NCBI RefSeq assembly: GCF_947497695.1
Contig: NZ_CANMHM010000016.1
Coordinates: 1-57,737 of the forward strand
Source of the DNA: an uncultured Polaribacter sp.
Lineage (GTDB): Bacteria; Bacteroidota; Bacteroidia; Flavobacteriales; Flavobacteriaceae
Reading direction: 5' to 3'
DNA length: 57,737 nucleotides
The notes under the pieces: generated by a model
What the model was told of the DNA's origin: nothing
Seen by the model: the letters and a program-made list of their open reading frames with translations, nothing else
Database searches by the model: none
Program-made: the position numbers and the translations under genes
Shown: positions 33,247-43,190 of the stretch, piece after piece
Layout: each line of letters begins with the position of its first letter
Numbering within the stretch: position 1 is the first letter of the stretch

Positions 33247-36200
33247 CTAATCAACCAATATTTTTTTAGAGACTACAAAATTATCTGTAATCAATTTTAC
33301 AATATATATGTTAGGCAAAAGGTTGTTTAAATTGTAACTGAAAGACTTTTCTTTTAAAGTATGCTGTTTTTCAATTATTTTCTTCCCTAAAAGATTATAC
33401 ACTTCTATTTTTTGAACATCCAAGTTATTGGAATTTACAATTAATTCTTTTTGTACACTATTGTAATAAAAGTTTACATCATTTTTTAAAACTTCATCAT
33501 CAATATTTAAAGCGTTTTCTTCCTTTAATAAAACAATGCTAAAACGTTTCAAATAATTTCCTTTTTCTAAGGTAATTTTTTGTTCGTTGTTTTTGAGGTT
33601 TGTTAAATTTCCTGTTAAATTATCTTTTAAATAAATTCCGTTATTATAATTTTCTGAACCTACCAACTTAATGGTAATTTCTCTCTGTTGATCTAATACA
33701 ATGCCTATTGCAAGGTCTAATTGATTTTCTAAATAAGGAATACCAGTTATTACATATCTTGAATTATCATTCAAATCCCAAAACATATCATTATTTAGAG
33801 AATCAAACATTTCAGCATCATAACCTACCTCTTTTTCTAAGGTTAAACCACGTAATACTGTTGCTAATTCTCTTTGAAATGTTTTACCTTCATCATCAAA
33901 CTCTAAACCAACTCTTATAATCTGTAGCTGATCTGTTTCTACTTCGTTTCTCTTTGAACTCTTAAAAAAAGGTGCTGCATTATTATAAGCCCTTAATGCA
34001 TTGTCTATTGTAATCACTCCTCCAGAAGTTCCTCCTTCAACAAAAAAACTTTGAAAAACAGGTATGTATTTTGTAGGTGCAATTGGTGCAATTACCCCTG
34101 GTGCAGCAGTACCAACTCCAAGAGCTCTAGTAGCATATCCACCAGAATATTGACTTTTTACGTGTGTATTATCAGGGTCTTGATGCCAAAAATAGATTAC
34201 ACCTGTTGTAATATTACTTGCTAAATGATTTGCATTAAAAACATCTGCATCTATAGAAGATAAATAAGGATTTCCTAAAAGAGCGTAATTTCCTGTTGTC
34301 ATGGGCAAAGTATATGTTCCATTATTTAACTCTCCTATAAAATTGTAGTTATTTGCAACGCCTGTTCCTTTCATAATAAAGCCAGAAGCAGGATTGATTG
34401 TTGATGTTTCTGTAATTTGAGTCCAATTTAAAGCATTCTCAAAAGTATACAACCATCTTTTACTAATACTCGTTCCTGTTCCATTTAAGGCTGTTATAAA
34501 AGAAGGATCTGTATTGTCTTCTATATCTAATACATCATTATTAAATTTTAAATTGGTATTTAAACGAAAACTTCCATCAGTATTTACTGGAGAACTCAAA
34601 TAATTATATGCATACACAGAAGATTGTGCATCACTTAAAACTTTATAGGCTGTATTTGTACCAATATTTTTGTTAACTCCTGTTTGAGTTTGAATCAATT
34701 GAGCATCTCCATACAACAAAATTGAACCGTTAGAATTAATAATATCAGACACTAATAAACTTTTAGTGTTTTCTACTGTTACTTTTGCATTGTTTAAAAT
34801 TGTTAAACATTTACAATTTGCAGCTGTAGGTAACGTAACATCTTCAGATATCATTACTATTTTTGTTAAATCTGTAAGCGAATTATCAACAGAACCTCCA
34901 GCTCCATTTCCTCCTGCCCAAACACCTGTTTGATAGGTTATATCTGGTTCTGGATAAGTTCTAACTAAAGAAAACACTTCATTATCATTTAAAGTAATGT
35001 TAGAAAAAACAAGGTTATTTCCATACAAAACACCACCAATTTCTTCTCTTATGGTTCCTGTTGTTAAATTGCCATCTCCATCTTCATCAATAAGAATTCT
35101 AAATTCTGATGGATTTGAAAATCCTGTTACATCAAATTGAGTGGTAACTCCAGTAACAGCACCTGTATTTTTTACTTTCCATTTTCTTTGAATACCATTA
35201 TGAGCAGTGCTACAATCATTAAAAATTGTTGGTAATATTACTGATACTTCACTAACTGCTCCTCCATCATTTCCCCAAAGCAAAAAATCTAAATCATCAT
35301 CAAAGTTGGCTGATATATCTGTATTATTTGTAACAATATCATTACCTAAAGCAATTGTTAAGATGGCATCTGAATTTACAGATTTTGATTGTTTTTGATT
35401 AAAATTACCAGAATCATCTCTACCAATACCTGCAACATCATTCCAATACGTTGTATTATTCCATAAAACTGTAGTATGATCTGAGGCTTTATAATGTGTA
35501 GAAGCAACATCTAACGTAATTCCGTATTTTATAGCTAAATAAGACTCTATACCATTAATAGCATCTGCATCTAAACTTACGTTTTCATAGTAAATAATTT
35601 CTGCTATAGATCCATCATAATAAATATTATTAGCAGCAGCATTAAAACTTGCTGCTTCAGAACCATCACCAACATAACCATACCTAGTAAGATTACTGTT
35701 AATTGAATTTGATGTATTATCTACAGATATTTCTTGCAAACCATTCAATCTTAATTTTGTTTCATTGGTATCATTTGTATCAAAAATAAAACCACCCAAA
35801 TGAGCTTCTCCGTTATTTGCTAAAGCAACTCCTTTGTTATCTATAATTCCTCCACTATTATAGGAGAAACCTAATTTTCCTTCTCCACCTATAGAAGCAC
35901 TAAACCATTCACTTCTATCAAAATCTAAAAAAGACCAGTTTCTAGAATCATAAGCATTACCTGAGTTTGATAAATCTAAAAAATCAGTTGAGAAAACAAC
36001 CCAAAGATACACTTGATTCAAATTATCTGTGGTTTCATAATTTAAGTTTTCAATTGGCATTCTATCACTAGTACCATCAAAAGTTAAGTTTGAATTGAAA
36101 TTTGTAAAACTAGATGAATTGGGTTGATTTGCTGCTGCAGCCTGACTTAAATGATTAACATCTCCTGATTGATCAATTACTTTTGTAACGTTAGCATCTG

Positions 36201-37638
36201 TATCAATGACACCTGCATTTCCTTTATACCATAGTCTTGGATCATTAACACCTCCAGGAGAAGCACTTGTTAATGTTGCTATAAAAGAAACTCTTTCTCC
36301 ATCAGCAATATTTAAAGAAGTATAATAATAATCAACGCCTTCTATTAAAGTATGCCTTGTATCTGTGCCGTCAAAAACATCATTAGTACTTACTATTAAA
36401 TCTGCTGAAACTACTGTTCCTAATTCAGTGAAAATTGTTTTAGGAATGGCTACATAAACAACACCTGACTCTCCTACTTCTTTAAACAACCATTTTCTTT
36501 TGTAAATATGTTCTTTGTTAGGAATATCAAAACCTTCAAATTCTGCTGTATTGCCATTATGACCAAATAATAAGGATGTACCTAACGTTAAAGAGGTTCT
36601 ACTTACATCATTATTTAAAGATGAATAATCGTTATTGGTTGCTACTATTAATTGATTATTAGTAGCTGATACTGCTATTTTTTGATCTATAGCCCCTACA
36701 GAACTGTCATTTATAATACCTGCAACATCGTTCCAATAAGTAGTATTGTCCCAAATTGTTGTGTTTGCAGAATTTTTATAAGTACTAATTGTTTGATCTA
36801 AAGAAACACCATATTTTAAGGCTAAATAAGATTCTATTTTATTTATTTCTGATGCAGTTAACGCACCTTTGTCATATAAAATAATTTCTGCAATATCTCC
36901 ATCATAATAAAAATCATTGGTCGCTCCATTTGCACTATTAGCTTCAGATCCATCTCCAATAAAACCAAATCTATTGGCAGTTACATTGATATCTGCAGTA
37001 ACAATATCGCCAGAATAATCTTCAAAACCATCCAATCTCATTTTAGACTCGTTGTTTACATTAGTATCAAAAATAAAAGTCCCAATATGTGGTATACCAT
37101 TATTAGATACTGTGGCAGCCACTAAATCATTTTCCCCTCCAGACTCATAAGACATTGCTAGCCTTCCATTACCATGAATGTAAAAATTATACGATTCACT
37201 TCTATCAAAATCTAAGAAAGACCAATTGGCATTATATGCACCAGAAGAAAAACTCGTTTTATAAACCACAAAAGCGTACAATTCTCCAATAGTTTGTCCG
37301 TTGGTATAATTTAGATTTGAAATTGCAAATCTATCTGAAATACCATCAAAAGTAAAAGTGTTGTTAAAATTAATAGGGGTTAGTTGTGATGGTTTATCTG
37401 CAGCCAAAGGCTGATAAGCATCATTACCTAAACCACTTCCATCAGTCCAATTTAAAGTACCTGCATCTGAAACACCCACATCTCCTCTTACCCAAAGAGA
37501 CATATTTGTAGTACCAACACCTCCAGGAGTTGATTGTGAATTACTTACTTGTACAATAAGCAAACAGATAAAAATAGTTAATAGAAATTTACTTGGTATT
37601 TTAAAGAACTCTTTGTATTCTTTTATTAAAAAAAACAT
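33247..37638 (-). CDS. Large T9SS-secreted multi-domain protein (1463 residues)
   Basis: A signal peptide (about residues 17-35) opens the chain, which ends in a T9SS type A sorting domain (about 1385-1463, YNLLGKKIIEKQ and NIYIVKL). In between are two related LamG/concanavalin-like modules, about residues 40-280 and 460-715. Each begins with a DGTSDRM-like or DGISDRF-like strand and ends with IESYLALKYGVSL. After each comes a DUF8202-like part with TTIWDNTTYWNDVAGI. A GEYTL-like region and a beta region (about 900-1380) complete it. The pairing of sugar-binding folds with secretion suggests a surface carbohydrate-binding protein. The role is inferred. Confidence 0.8.
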   Translation of the reverse strand: MFFLIKEYKEFFKIPSKFLLTIFICLLIVQVSNSQSTPGGVGTTNMSLWVRGDVGVSDAGTLNWTDGSGLGNDAYQPLAADKPSQLTPINFNNTFTFDGISDRFAISNLNYTNGQTIGELYAFVVYKTSFSSGAYNANWSFLDFDRSESYNFYIHGNGRLAMSYESGGENDLVAATVSNNGIPHIGTFIFDTNVNNESKMRLDGFEDYSGDIVTADINVTANRFGFIGDGSEANSANGATNDFYYDGDIAEIILYDKGALTASEINKIESYLALKYGVSLDQTISTYKNSANTTIWDNTTYWNDVAGIINDSSVGAIDQKIAVSATNNQLIVATNNDYSSLNNDVSRTSLTLGTSLLFGHNGNTAEFEGFDIPNKEHIYKRKWLFKEVGESGVVYVAIPKTIFTELGTVVSADLIVSTNDVFDGTDTRHTLIEGVDYYYTSLNIADGERVSFIATLTSASPGGVNDPRLWYKGNAGVIDTDANVTKVIDQSGDVNHLSQAAAANQPNSSSFTNFNSNLTFDGTSDRMPIENLNYETTDNLNQVYLWVVFSTDFLDLSNSGNAYDSRNWSFLDFDRSEWFSASIGGEGKLGFSYNSGGIIDNKGVALANNGEAHLGGFIFDTNDTNETKLRLNGLQEISVDNTSNSINSNLTRYGYVGDGSEAASFNAAANNIYYDGSIAEIIYYENVSLDADAINGIESYLAIKYGITLDVASTHYKASDHTTVLWNNTTYWNDVAGIGRDDSGNFNQKQSKSVNSDAILTIALGNDIVTNNTDISANFDDDLDFLLWGNDGGAVSEVSVILPTIFNDCSTAHNGIQRKWKVKNTGAVTGVTTQFDVTGFSNPSEFRILIDEDGDGNLTTGTIREEIGGVLYGNNLVFSNITLNDNEVFSLVRTYPEPDITYQTGVWAGGNGAGGSVDNSLTDLTKIVMISEDVTLPTAANCKCLTILNNAKVTVENTKSLLVSDIINSNGSILLYGDAQLIQTQTGVNKNIGTNTAYKVLSDAQSSVYAYNYLSSPVNTDGSFRLNTNLKFNNDVLDIEDNTDPSFITALNGTGTSISKRWLYTFENALNWTQITETSTINPASGFIMKGTGVANNYNFIGELNNGTYTLPMTTGNYALLGNPYLSSIDADVFNANHLASNITTGVIYFWHQDPDNTHVKSQYSGGYATRALGVGTAAPGVIAPIAPTKYIPVFQSFFVEGGTSGGVITIDNALRAYNNAAPFFKSSKRNEVETDQLQIIRVGLEFDDEGKTFQRELATVLRGLTLEKEVGYDAEMFDSLNNDMFWDLNDNSRYVITGIPYLENQLDLAIGIVLDQQREITIKLVGSENYNNGIYLKDNLTGNLTNLKNNEQKITLEKGNYLKRFSIVLLKEENALNIDDEVLKNDVNFYYNSVQKELIVNSNNLDVQKIEVYNLLGKKIIEKQHTLKEKSFSYNLNNLLPNIYIVKLITDNFVVSKKILVD

Positions 37639-37679
37639 AACTTTTAGGGGTATTTTTAAATGACTATTCTCTGTGATCT

Positions 37680-38159
37680 TTATATTTCATTCAATTTTTC
37701 TAATTCTAATTGAAAATCGTATTGTAAATCTTCGTGCAATTTTTCCATGGCTTTTTTAGCCATTCTTAACTGCGTATCAAAAACATTTTGCAATTGCACG
37801 CTTCTTTTTATTGAAGGTTTAAATTCTCTTAATTTTTTACAGAAATACAATAATAACTCTGCTTCAGTTTCTTTCTTTTTAGAATAGCGAATGTGTTTTT
37901 TGATAGAAGTTAAAATTTTTCGAACTGATTTTCTAATATAATAAAAGCTGTAGGTATTAATTGCTGTAAACTGTTCGTCAATTTCTTCTTTTAAAGTTTG
38001 AATGTATGCTTCTTCATTATTAGATTCAAACAACAAATAGGTAAGTAACTCTTTATTTTCTTTTTTAAAACGCGCCAAATGCAAACATAACTCCTTTAAA
38101 TCTGAGGCAGATTTATGAGATAATTCATCTTTAAGTTGTTTTATAGTTACTGCTTTCAT
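37680..38159 (-). CDS. Conserved helical protein, unknown
   Basis: From ATG 38159 the product has 159 residues (MKAVTIKQLKDELSHKSASDL...). It is all helical, rich in Lys and Glu, and has no signal peptide. I see a conserved LKELCLHLARFKKENKELLTYLLFE stretch, but no family I can name. A longer reading starting at 38174 adds five residues. It lies between fabV and the large secreted protein. Confidence 0.6.
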   Translation of the reverse strand: MKAVTIKQLKDELSHKSASDLKELCLHLARFKKENKELLTYLLFESNNEEAYIQTLKEEIDEQFTAINTYSFYYIRKSVRKILTSIKKHIRYSKKKETEAELLLYFCKKLREFKPSIKRSVQLQNVFDTQLRMAKKAMEKLHEDLQYDFQLELEKLNEI

Positions 38160-38170
38160 TTTAAAATAAA

Positions 38171-38192
38171 ACAAGGGAGCATAGCTCCCTTG
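38171..38192 (-). terminator. Terminator of fabV
   Basis: A perfect 9-bp stem CAAGGGAGC/GCTCCCTTG with an ATA loop (38172-38192), followed on the minus strand by TTTTATTTT. Confidence 0.85.
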
Positions 38193-38201
38193 TCTAAAAA
38201 A

Positions 38202-39389
38202 TTATTTTTCACTAGGCATTTTCACTACTTCATTAACATCTGCTGTATAGTCTACACCAGCAACTTTAAACCCAAAAAGGTTATAAAAATCGTTGCTATA
38301 CCCTTCTAAATCTCCTATTTCTGATAAATTTTCTGTTGTTGCACTTTCCCAAAGTTTATTTACTTCTGCTTGTACATCTTCCCTCATCTCCCAATCGTCA
38401 ATTCTAATTCTACCTTTTTCGTCTAAAGAGATATCACCACCAAACAAACGCTCGCTATACAAACGTTGTATTTGCTCAATACAACCTTCATGTATTCCTT
38501 TGGCTTTCATTACTTTATACAGCAAAGAAATATATAACGGAATTACAGGAATTGCAGAACTAGCTTGTGTTACCAAAGCTTTATTTACAGAAACATAAGC
38601 TTTACCTCCAATAGATTTTAAGGTATCTGTAATAGTAAAAGCTGTTGCTTCTAAATGATCTTTTGCTGCACCAATAGTTCCGTTTCTGTAAACAGGTTTT
38701 GTAACATCTGGTCCAATGTAAGAGTAAGCAACTGTTGTTGCTCCATCAGACAATAAGTTTTCTGATTGTAAAGCATCTATCCACATTTTCCAATCTTCTC
38801 CACCCATTACTTTTACAGTATTTGCAACATCTTCTCCTTCAGCTGGTTTTATAGAGATTTCTGAGACATTTCCTGTATGAAAATCTACTGTTTTATTAGA
38901 AAACTCACCTCCTATTGGTTTTAAAACAGATTTGTATCTATTTCCTGTTGTTGGATCTGTTCTAACAGGTGATGCTAAACTGTAAATAACCAAATCTACC
39001 TGACCTAAATCTTCTTTTATTAAGTTGATTACTTGTTCTTTAATTTCATTAGAAAATGCATCACCATTAATGCTTTTTGCATATAAGCCTGCTGCATTTG
39101 CATGTTTTTCAAAAGCTGCTGTATTGTAAAAACCTGGAGAACCTGGTCTTCTTTCTGTTCCTGGTTTGTCAAAGAAAACACCAATTGTAGCTGCATCTGA
39201 TCCAAAAGCACTGGATATTCTTGATGCCAATCCAAACCCTGTTGATGAACCTAATACTAATACTTTTTTAGCTCCATCTATTTTTCCTTTCGATTTTACA
39301 TATTCTATTTGGTTTATTACGTTTTGTTCACAACCTGTTGGATGAGATGTTAAACAAATAAAGCCTCTTGTTCTTGGTTCTATAATCAT
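38202..39389 (-). CDS. fabV: Enoyl-ACP/trans-2-enoyl-CoA reductase (FabV type)
   Basis: The 395-residue enzyme reduces trans-2-enoyl-ACP with NADH in the last step of each fatty-acid elongation cycle. The FabV family features are the N-terminal MIIEPRTRGFICLTSHPTGCE, the nucleotide-binding LVLGSSTGFGLASRI (around 45-59) and the active-site YSYIGPDVTKPVYRNGTIGAAKDHL with Tyr and Lys eight or more residues apart. The SSAIPVIPLYISLLYKVMK stretch follows. FabV is known to be insensitive to triclosan in other species. It stands alone, with a strong terminator. Confidence 0.93.
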   Translation of the reverse strand: MIIEPRTRGFICLTSHPTGCEQNVINQIEYVKSKGKIDGAKKVLVLGSSTGFGLASRISSAFGSDAATIGVFFDKPGTERRPGSPGFYNTAAFEKHANAAGLYAKSINGDAFSNEIKEQVINLIKEDLGQVDLVIYSLASPVRTDPTTGNRYKSVLKPIGGEFSNKTVDFHTGNVSEISIKPAEGEDVANTVKVMGGEDWKMWIDALQSENLLSDGATTVAYSYIGPDVTKPVYRNGTIGAAKDHLEATAFTITDTLKSIGGKAYVSVNKALVTQASSAIPVIPLYISLLYKVMKAKGIHEGCIEQIQRLYSERLFGGDISLDEKGRIRIDDWEMREDVQAEVNKLWESATTENLSEIGDLEGYSNDFYNLFGFKVAGVDYTADVNEVVKMPSEK

Positions 39390-39505
39390 TTTATAGTATT
39401 TAATTGTTAGTTATTAGTTGTTGGTTAAAAAAAGCTACATTCTAATAACTAACCTTGTTATATTTATCGGTAATTTGTGTTAAAAAAAATCTTATATTAT
39501 TTTAT

Positions 39506-39533
39506 GAGATTTCTCCTATCGTCGAAATGACAG
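39506..39533. repeat. Flavobacterial REP-like repeat fragment
   Basis: GAGATTTCTCCTATCGTCGA followed by AATGACAG is of a type I know as widely dispersed in Flavobacteriaceae intergenic regions. Only one copy is visible in this window. It lies between fabV and purC. Confidence 0.5.
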
Positions 39534-39535
39534 TG

Positions 39536-40495
39536 TTATTTTTTATTAGCGTTTAGAAAATTATTCACGTTCTTCTCAATTCTATCTAAAACATTTTCTG
39601 TAGCTGCTTTTACAAAAGTTTCTCCAGTAATTTGTTCGTATAATTCTATATATCTGTTAGAAATTTCAAGCACTTTTTCATCGGACATTTCTGGTACTTG
39701 CTGATTTTCTTTTCCTTGAAAACCATTTTCTATTAACCATTGTCTTACAAATTCTTTAGACAATTGCCTTTGGGTTTCTCCTTTATCTTGTCTTTCTTGG
39801 TAGCCATCAGCATAAAAATAACGAGAAGAATCTGGCGTGTGAATTTCATCAATCAAAACAATTTTACCCTCTTTTGTTTTACCAAATTCGTATTTTGTAT
39901 CTACTAAAATCAGGCCTCTTTTTGCTGCGATTTCTGTACCTCTTTTAAATAAAGCTCTAGTATAATTTTCTAAAACAATATAATCTGCTTCAGATACAAT
40001 TCCTTGAGATAAAATAGCCTCTCTAGAAATATCTTCATCATGCTCTCCATTGGCTGCTTTGGTAGATGGAGTTATTAAAGCTTCAGGAAATTTATCGTTT
40101 TCTTTTAACCCTTCTGGCATTGCAACGCCACAAAGTGTTCTTTTACCTATTTTATACTCACGAGCTGCATGACCAGACAAATAACCACGAATAACCATTT
40201 CTACTTTAAAAGGTTCACACAAATGGCCTACTGCAACGTTTTCATCAGGGTTTGCAACCAACCAATTAGGAACAATATCTGCTGTATCGTTCATCATTTT
40301 TGTAGCAATCTGATTCAAAATCTGACCTTTAAACGGAATTTGGCGTGGTAAAACAACATCAAAAGCAGACAATCTATCTGTTGCAATCATTACCAAAAGG
40401 TTGTTATTAATATTGTAAACTTCTCTTACTTTACCTATGTAAACAGATTTTTGATTAGGAAATTGAAGATTCGTCGTATTGTTAATTGTATTCAT
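39536..40495 (-). CDS. purC: Phosphoribosylaminoimidazole-succinocarboxamide synthase
   Basis: The 319-residue enzyme makes SAICAR from CAIR, aspartate and ATP in purine synthesis. It shows [28 protein letters not shown] at the N-terminus. The [26 protein letters not shown] segment and the C-terminal [17 protein letters not shown] signature are also present. The start at 40495 (MNTINNT) is preferred to the one at 40558, which would add 21 unlikely residues. Confidence 0.95.
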   Translation of the reverse strand: MNTINNTTNLQFPNQKSVYIGKVREVYNINNNLLVMIATDRLSAFDVVLPRQIPFKGQILNQIATKMMNDTADIVPNWLVANPDENVAVGHLCEPFKVEMVIRGYLSGHAAREYKIGKRTLCGVAMPEGLKENDKFPEALITPSTKAANGEHDEDISREAILSQGIVSEADYIVLENYTRALFKRGTEIAAKRGLILVDTKYEFGKTKEGKIVLIDEIHTPDSSRYFYADGYQERQDKGETQRQLSKEFVRQWLIENGFQGKENQQVPEMSDEKVLEISNRYIELYEQITGETFVKAATENVLDRIEKNVNNFLNANKK

Positions 40496-40575
40496 CTTTT
40501 TTATTTGATGGATTTGGTTTTTTGTTAGTGGTTGCAAAAATAAACTAAAAACTAGCAACCAAAAACAAAAACCGA

Positions 40576-41529
40576 TTATTCTGTTTCTATACTTTTATAT
40601 GCACTTATAATTTTTCTTACCAATCTGTGTCTTACCACATCTTTATCATCTAAAAATACTTGTGCAATTCCTTCAATATCTTTTAATGCTAGTAAAGATT
40701 CTTTTAAGCCTGAAACTTGTTTTCTAGGCAAATCAATCTGCCCAGGATCGCCAGTAATTATAAATTTTGCACTTTTACCCATTCTTGTTAAAAACATTTT
40801 CATTTGATTATGAGTTGTGTTCTGTGCTTCGTCTAAAATAACAAATGCATTGTCTAAAGTTCTACCACGCATAAACGCTAAAGGTGCAATTTGAATCACT
40901 CCTTTTTCTATATGAGATTCTAAACGTTCATGAGGTATCATATCTCTTAAAGCATCATATAAAGGTTGCATATAAGGGTCTAACTTCTCTTTTAAATCCC
41001 CAGGTAAAAACCCTAAATTTTCTCCAGATTCTACTGCTGGCCTCGTTAAAATAATACGCCTAACTTCTTTTTCCTTTAATGCTTTTACCGCTAAAGCAAC
41101 TGCTGTATATGTTTTTCCTGTTCCTGCAGGGCCAACAGCAAACAGCATATCATTTTTATTCATTAAAGCAACCATTTTACGCTGGTTTGCTGTTTGGGGT
41201 TTTATCAACCTGCCTCCTACTCCATGTACCAAAACTTCTTTAGCGTTAATTGCAGCAGTTGTTTTTTCATCATTTCCATTAGATGTTAAAATGCGTTCTA
41301 TACTATTATCATCTAGCTTATTATAGGTATTAAAGTACTTGATTAAACGTTCTAAACGTATTTCAAAGTCATCTAAAATATCTGACTCTCCATAAATTTT
41401 TAATTTAGATCCACGAGCAACAATTTTAATTTTAGGAAAATATTTTTTTAATTGCTCAATGGTACTGTTTTGAGTTCCAAAAAAGTCTTTTGGATTAATT
41501 TCTGTAAGCTCTATAATGCGTTCGTTCAA
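40576..41529 (-). CDS. phoH: PhoH-family ATPase
   Basis: The 317-residue protein has a short N-terminal KH-like part ([16 protein letters not shown]) and a PhoH domain. The Walker A is GPAGTGKT (137-144), Walker [23 protein letters not shown], and [18 protein letters not shown] follows. PhoH proteins are cytoplasmic ATPases linked to RNA metabolism, often near ybeY. It is transcribed toward purC, 80 nt away, and may be co-transcribed with it. Confidence 0.92.
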   Translation of the reverse strand: MNERIIELTEINPKDFFGTQNSTIEQLKKYFPKIKIVARGSKLKIYGESDILDDFEIRLERLIKYFNTYNKLDDNSIERILTSNGNDEKTTAAINAKEVLVHGVGGRLIKPQTANQRKMVALMNKNDMLFAVGPAGTGKTYTAVALAVKALKEKEVRRIILTRPAVESGENLGFLPGDLKEKLDPYMQPLYDALRDMIPHERLESHIEKGVIQIAPLAFMRGRTLDNAFVILDEAQNTTHNQMKMFLTRMGKSAKFIITGDPGQIDLPRKQVSGLKESLLALKDIEGIAQVFLDDKDVVRHRLVRKIISAYKSIETE

Positions 41530-41601
41530 ATGATTAATGTTTTTAAAAAAAATTCCACTTATATTTCAATTAAAAATAGCGAATAAAATTGTTAAATTGA
41601 T

Positions 41602-41609
41602 TAGATTTG
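41602..41609 (+). promoter_or_regulatory. -7 box (TAGATTTG) of the SAM hydrolase-family gene
   Basis: TAGATTTG matches TAnnTTTG and lies 50 nt before the ATG at 41660. Confidence 0.4.
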
Positions 41610-41659
41610 TATGAAATAATTAATAACTTTTACACAATTAATTAACAGCAGTAAAACTA

Positions 41660-42505
41660 ATGCCTCTTATAACTTTAACCACAGATTTTGGAACAAAAGA
41701 CCACTTTGTAGGGGCGCTTAAAGGGGCAATCTATTCTGAATTTTCTGATGCTAGAATTGTAGATATTACGCATGAAATACCTCCTTTTAACATTACAGAA
41801 ACTGCATATATTTTAAAAAATTCTTACAAGAGTTTTCCTGATGGAACTATTCATATAGTTGGTGTCGATTCAGAATTATGCCCAGACAATAAACATATTG
41901 CCATAGAATTAGACAATCACTTTTTTGTTTGCCCTGATAATGGTATTATTTCTATGATTGCATCAGAAATTAAACCGACTAAAATTTTTGAAATAAATGT
42001 TCATGATCGTGTAGAAAGCAGTTTTCCTGTATTAGATGTTTTTGTACAAGTTGCTTGTTTTATTGCTAGAGGTGGAAATTTAAATGTAATTGGTAAAGAA
42101 ATTCAAACATTAAAAAAAATGATTGAAATTCAACCAAAAGTAAATGAAGCTAAAAACCAAATTACTGGTGGCGTAGTTTATGTTGATAATTATGGAAACG
42201 TAATAACGAACATCAGTAAAAAAATGTTTGAAAAAATTGGCAAAAGACGTAGTTTTAAAATTACTGCAAAACGATATACTTTTATTAAAATCTTTGCAAA
42301 ATACAATGAAATTACTGGCAATAGTACACATGATAGTAGACAATATGAAGGTAGTAAATTAGCTATTTTTAATGCTGGTGGTTATTTAGAAATTGCTATT
42401 TACAGAAGTAATTTAGATTCTGTTGGAGGTGCATCTACCCTTTTAGGATTGAATTACAGAGATTCTATTACAATAGATTTTATGAGTGACAATAATGCAT
42501 CTTAA
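41660..42505 (+). CDS. SAM hydrolase/SAM-dependent halogenase family protein
   Basis: The 281-residue protein is of the DUF62 family (S-adenosyl-L-methionine hydroxide adenosyltransferase). Family features are ITLTTDFGTKDHFVGALKGAI at the N-terminus, ILKNSYKSFPDGTIHIVGVDSEL, CPDNGIISM, and the C-terminal GGVVYVDNYGNVITNIS. The enzyme cleaves SAM to adenosine and methionine. Divergent from phoH. Confidence 0.9.
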   Translation: MPLITLTTDFGTKDHFVGALKGAIYSEFSDARIVDITHEIPPFNITETAYILKNSYKSFPDGTIHIVGVDSELCPDNKHIAIELDNHFFVCPDNGIISMIASEIKPTKIFEINVHDRVESSFPVLDVFVQVACFIARGGNLNVIGKEIQTLKKMIEIQPKVNEAKNQITGGVVYVDNYGNVITNISKKMFEKIGKRRSFKITAKRYTFIKIFAKYNEITGNSTHDSRQYEGSKLAIFNAGGYLEIAIYRSNLDSVGGASTLLGLNYRDSITIDFMSDNNAS

Positions 42506-42560
42506 CAAATTTTTTCTTACTATAAATCAACAAAAAACAACAAAAAGTTTACAATAAATA

Positions 42561-43094
42561 ATGAATTTCAATTTTACTCCATTTCCTGTTTTAGAAACAG
42601 AAAGATTAACATTAAGGGCATTAAACTTAAACGATGCAAAAGCAATTTTTGGTTTAAGAACCAATAAAGAAGTAAACGAATTTATCGACAGAAAAACACC
42701 AAAAAATCTTTCGGAAGCAAGAGCTTTTATTGATTTAATTACCAATAATACTTTAAATAACAAAGGTGTTTTTTGGGTATTAGAATCAAAAAGTAATCAT
42801 TTATTAATAGGAACTATAGGTTTACGTAATTTTGAAGATGAAGAAAATTATGCCGAAGTTAGTTACGAAACGCATCCAGATTTTCAACAAAGTGGATTTA
42901 TGGATGAAGCTTTACAAGCAATTATTAATTATGCATTTGAAAATTTAGACCTAAAAACCATTGAAGCTTTTACGCATAAAAATAATGACGCTTCTATTGC
43001 GTTATTAGAAAAATATAATTTTGTTTTAGATCCTGAAAGAAAAGAAGAAGGCTTTGAAAACAATAATAGTTATAGGTTAGCTGTTAGCTGTTAG
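42561..43094 (+). CDS. GNAT-family N-acetyltransferase (RimJ/RimL type)
   Basis: The 177-residue protein fits the RimJ/RimL GNAT family: LETERLTLRALNLNDAKAIF, the WVLESKSNHLLIGTIGLRN core, a V/A-site around YETHPDFQQSGFMDEAL, and a C-terminal NDASIALLEKYNFV. The natural protein probably ended near residue 173. The last codons (LAVSC and the TAG stop at 43092-43094) lie inside the GTTAGCT heptamer repeat. The acceptor substrate is unknown. Confidence 0.85.
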   Translation: MNFNFTPFPVLETERLTLRALNLNDAKAIFGLRTNKEVNEFIDRKTPKNLSEARAFIDLITNNTLNNKGVFWVLESKSNHLLIGTIGLRNFEDEENYAEVSYETHPDFQQSGFMDEALQAIINYAFENLDLKTIEAFTHKNNDASIALLEKYNFVLDPERKEEGFENNNSYRLAVSC

Positions 43095-43110
43095 CTGTTA
43101 GCTGTTAGCA
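43076..43110. repeat. Heptanucleotide tandem repeat (GTTAGCT)x4 + GTTAGCA
   Basis: Four copies of GTTAGCT and one GTTAGCA. The tract is followed by AAAAATAAAAAA, and the last 15 nt (AGCAAAAATAAAAAA) match those after the tract at the left end of the window. It contains the stop codon of the GNAT gene. Confidence 0.95.
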
Positions 43111-43190
43111 AAAATAAAAAACGAGAAACAAACAAGGTAATTATAGAAAGTTTTTAACCCTACAACTAATTAAAAAACTATAGTAACACA

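Noticed and set aside
38172..38192. CAAGGGAGC palindrome as a fourth REP copy
   Set aside because: The arms differ from CAAGGGACT in the last two bases, and the hairpin with its T tail is an ordinary terminator of fabV.
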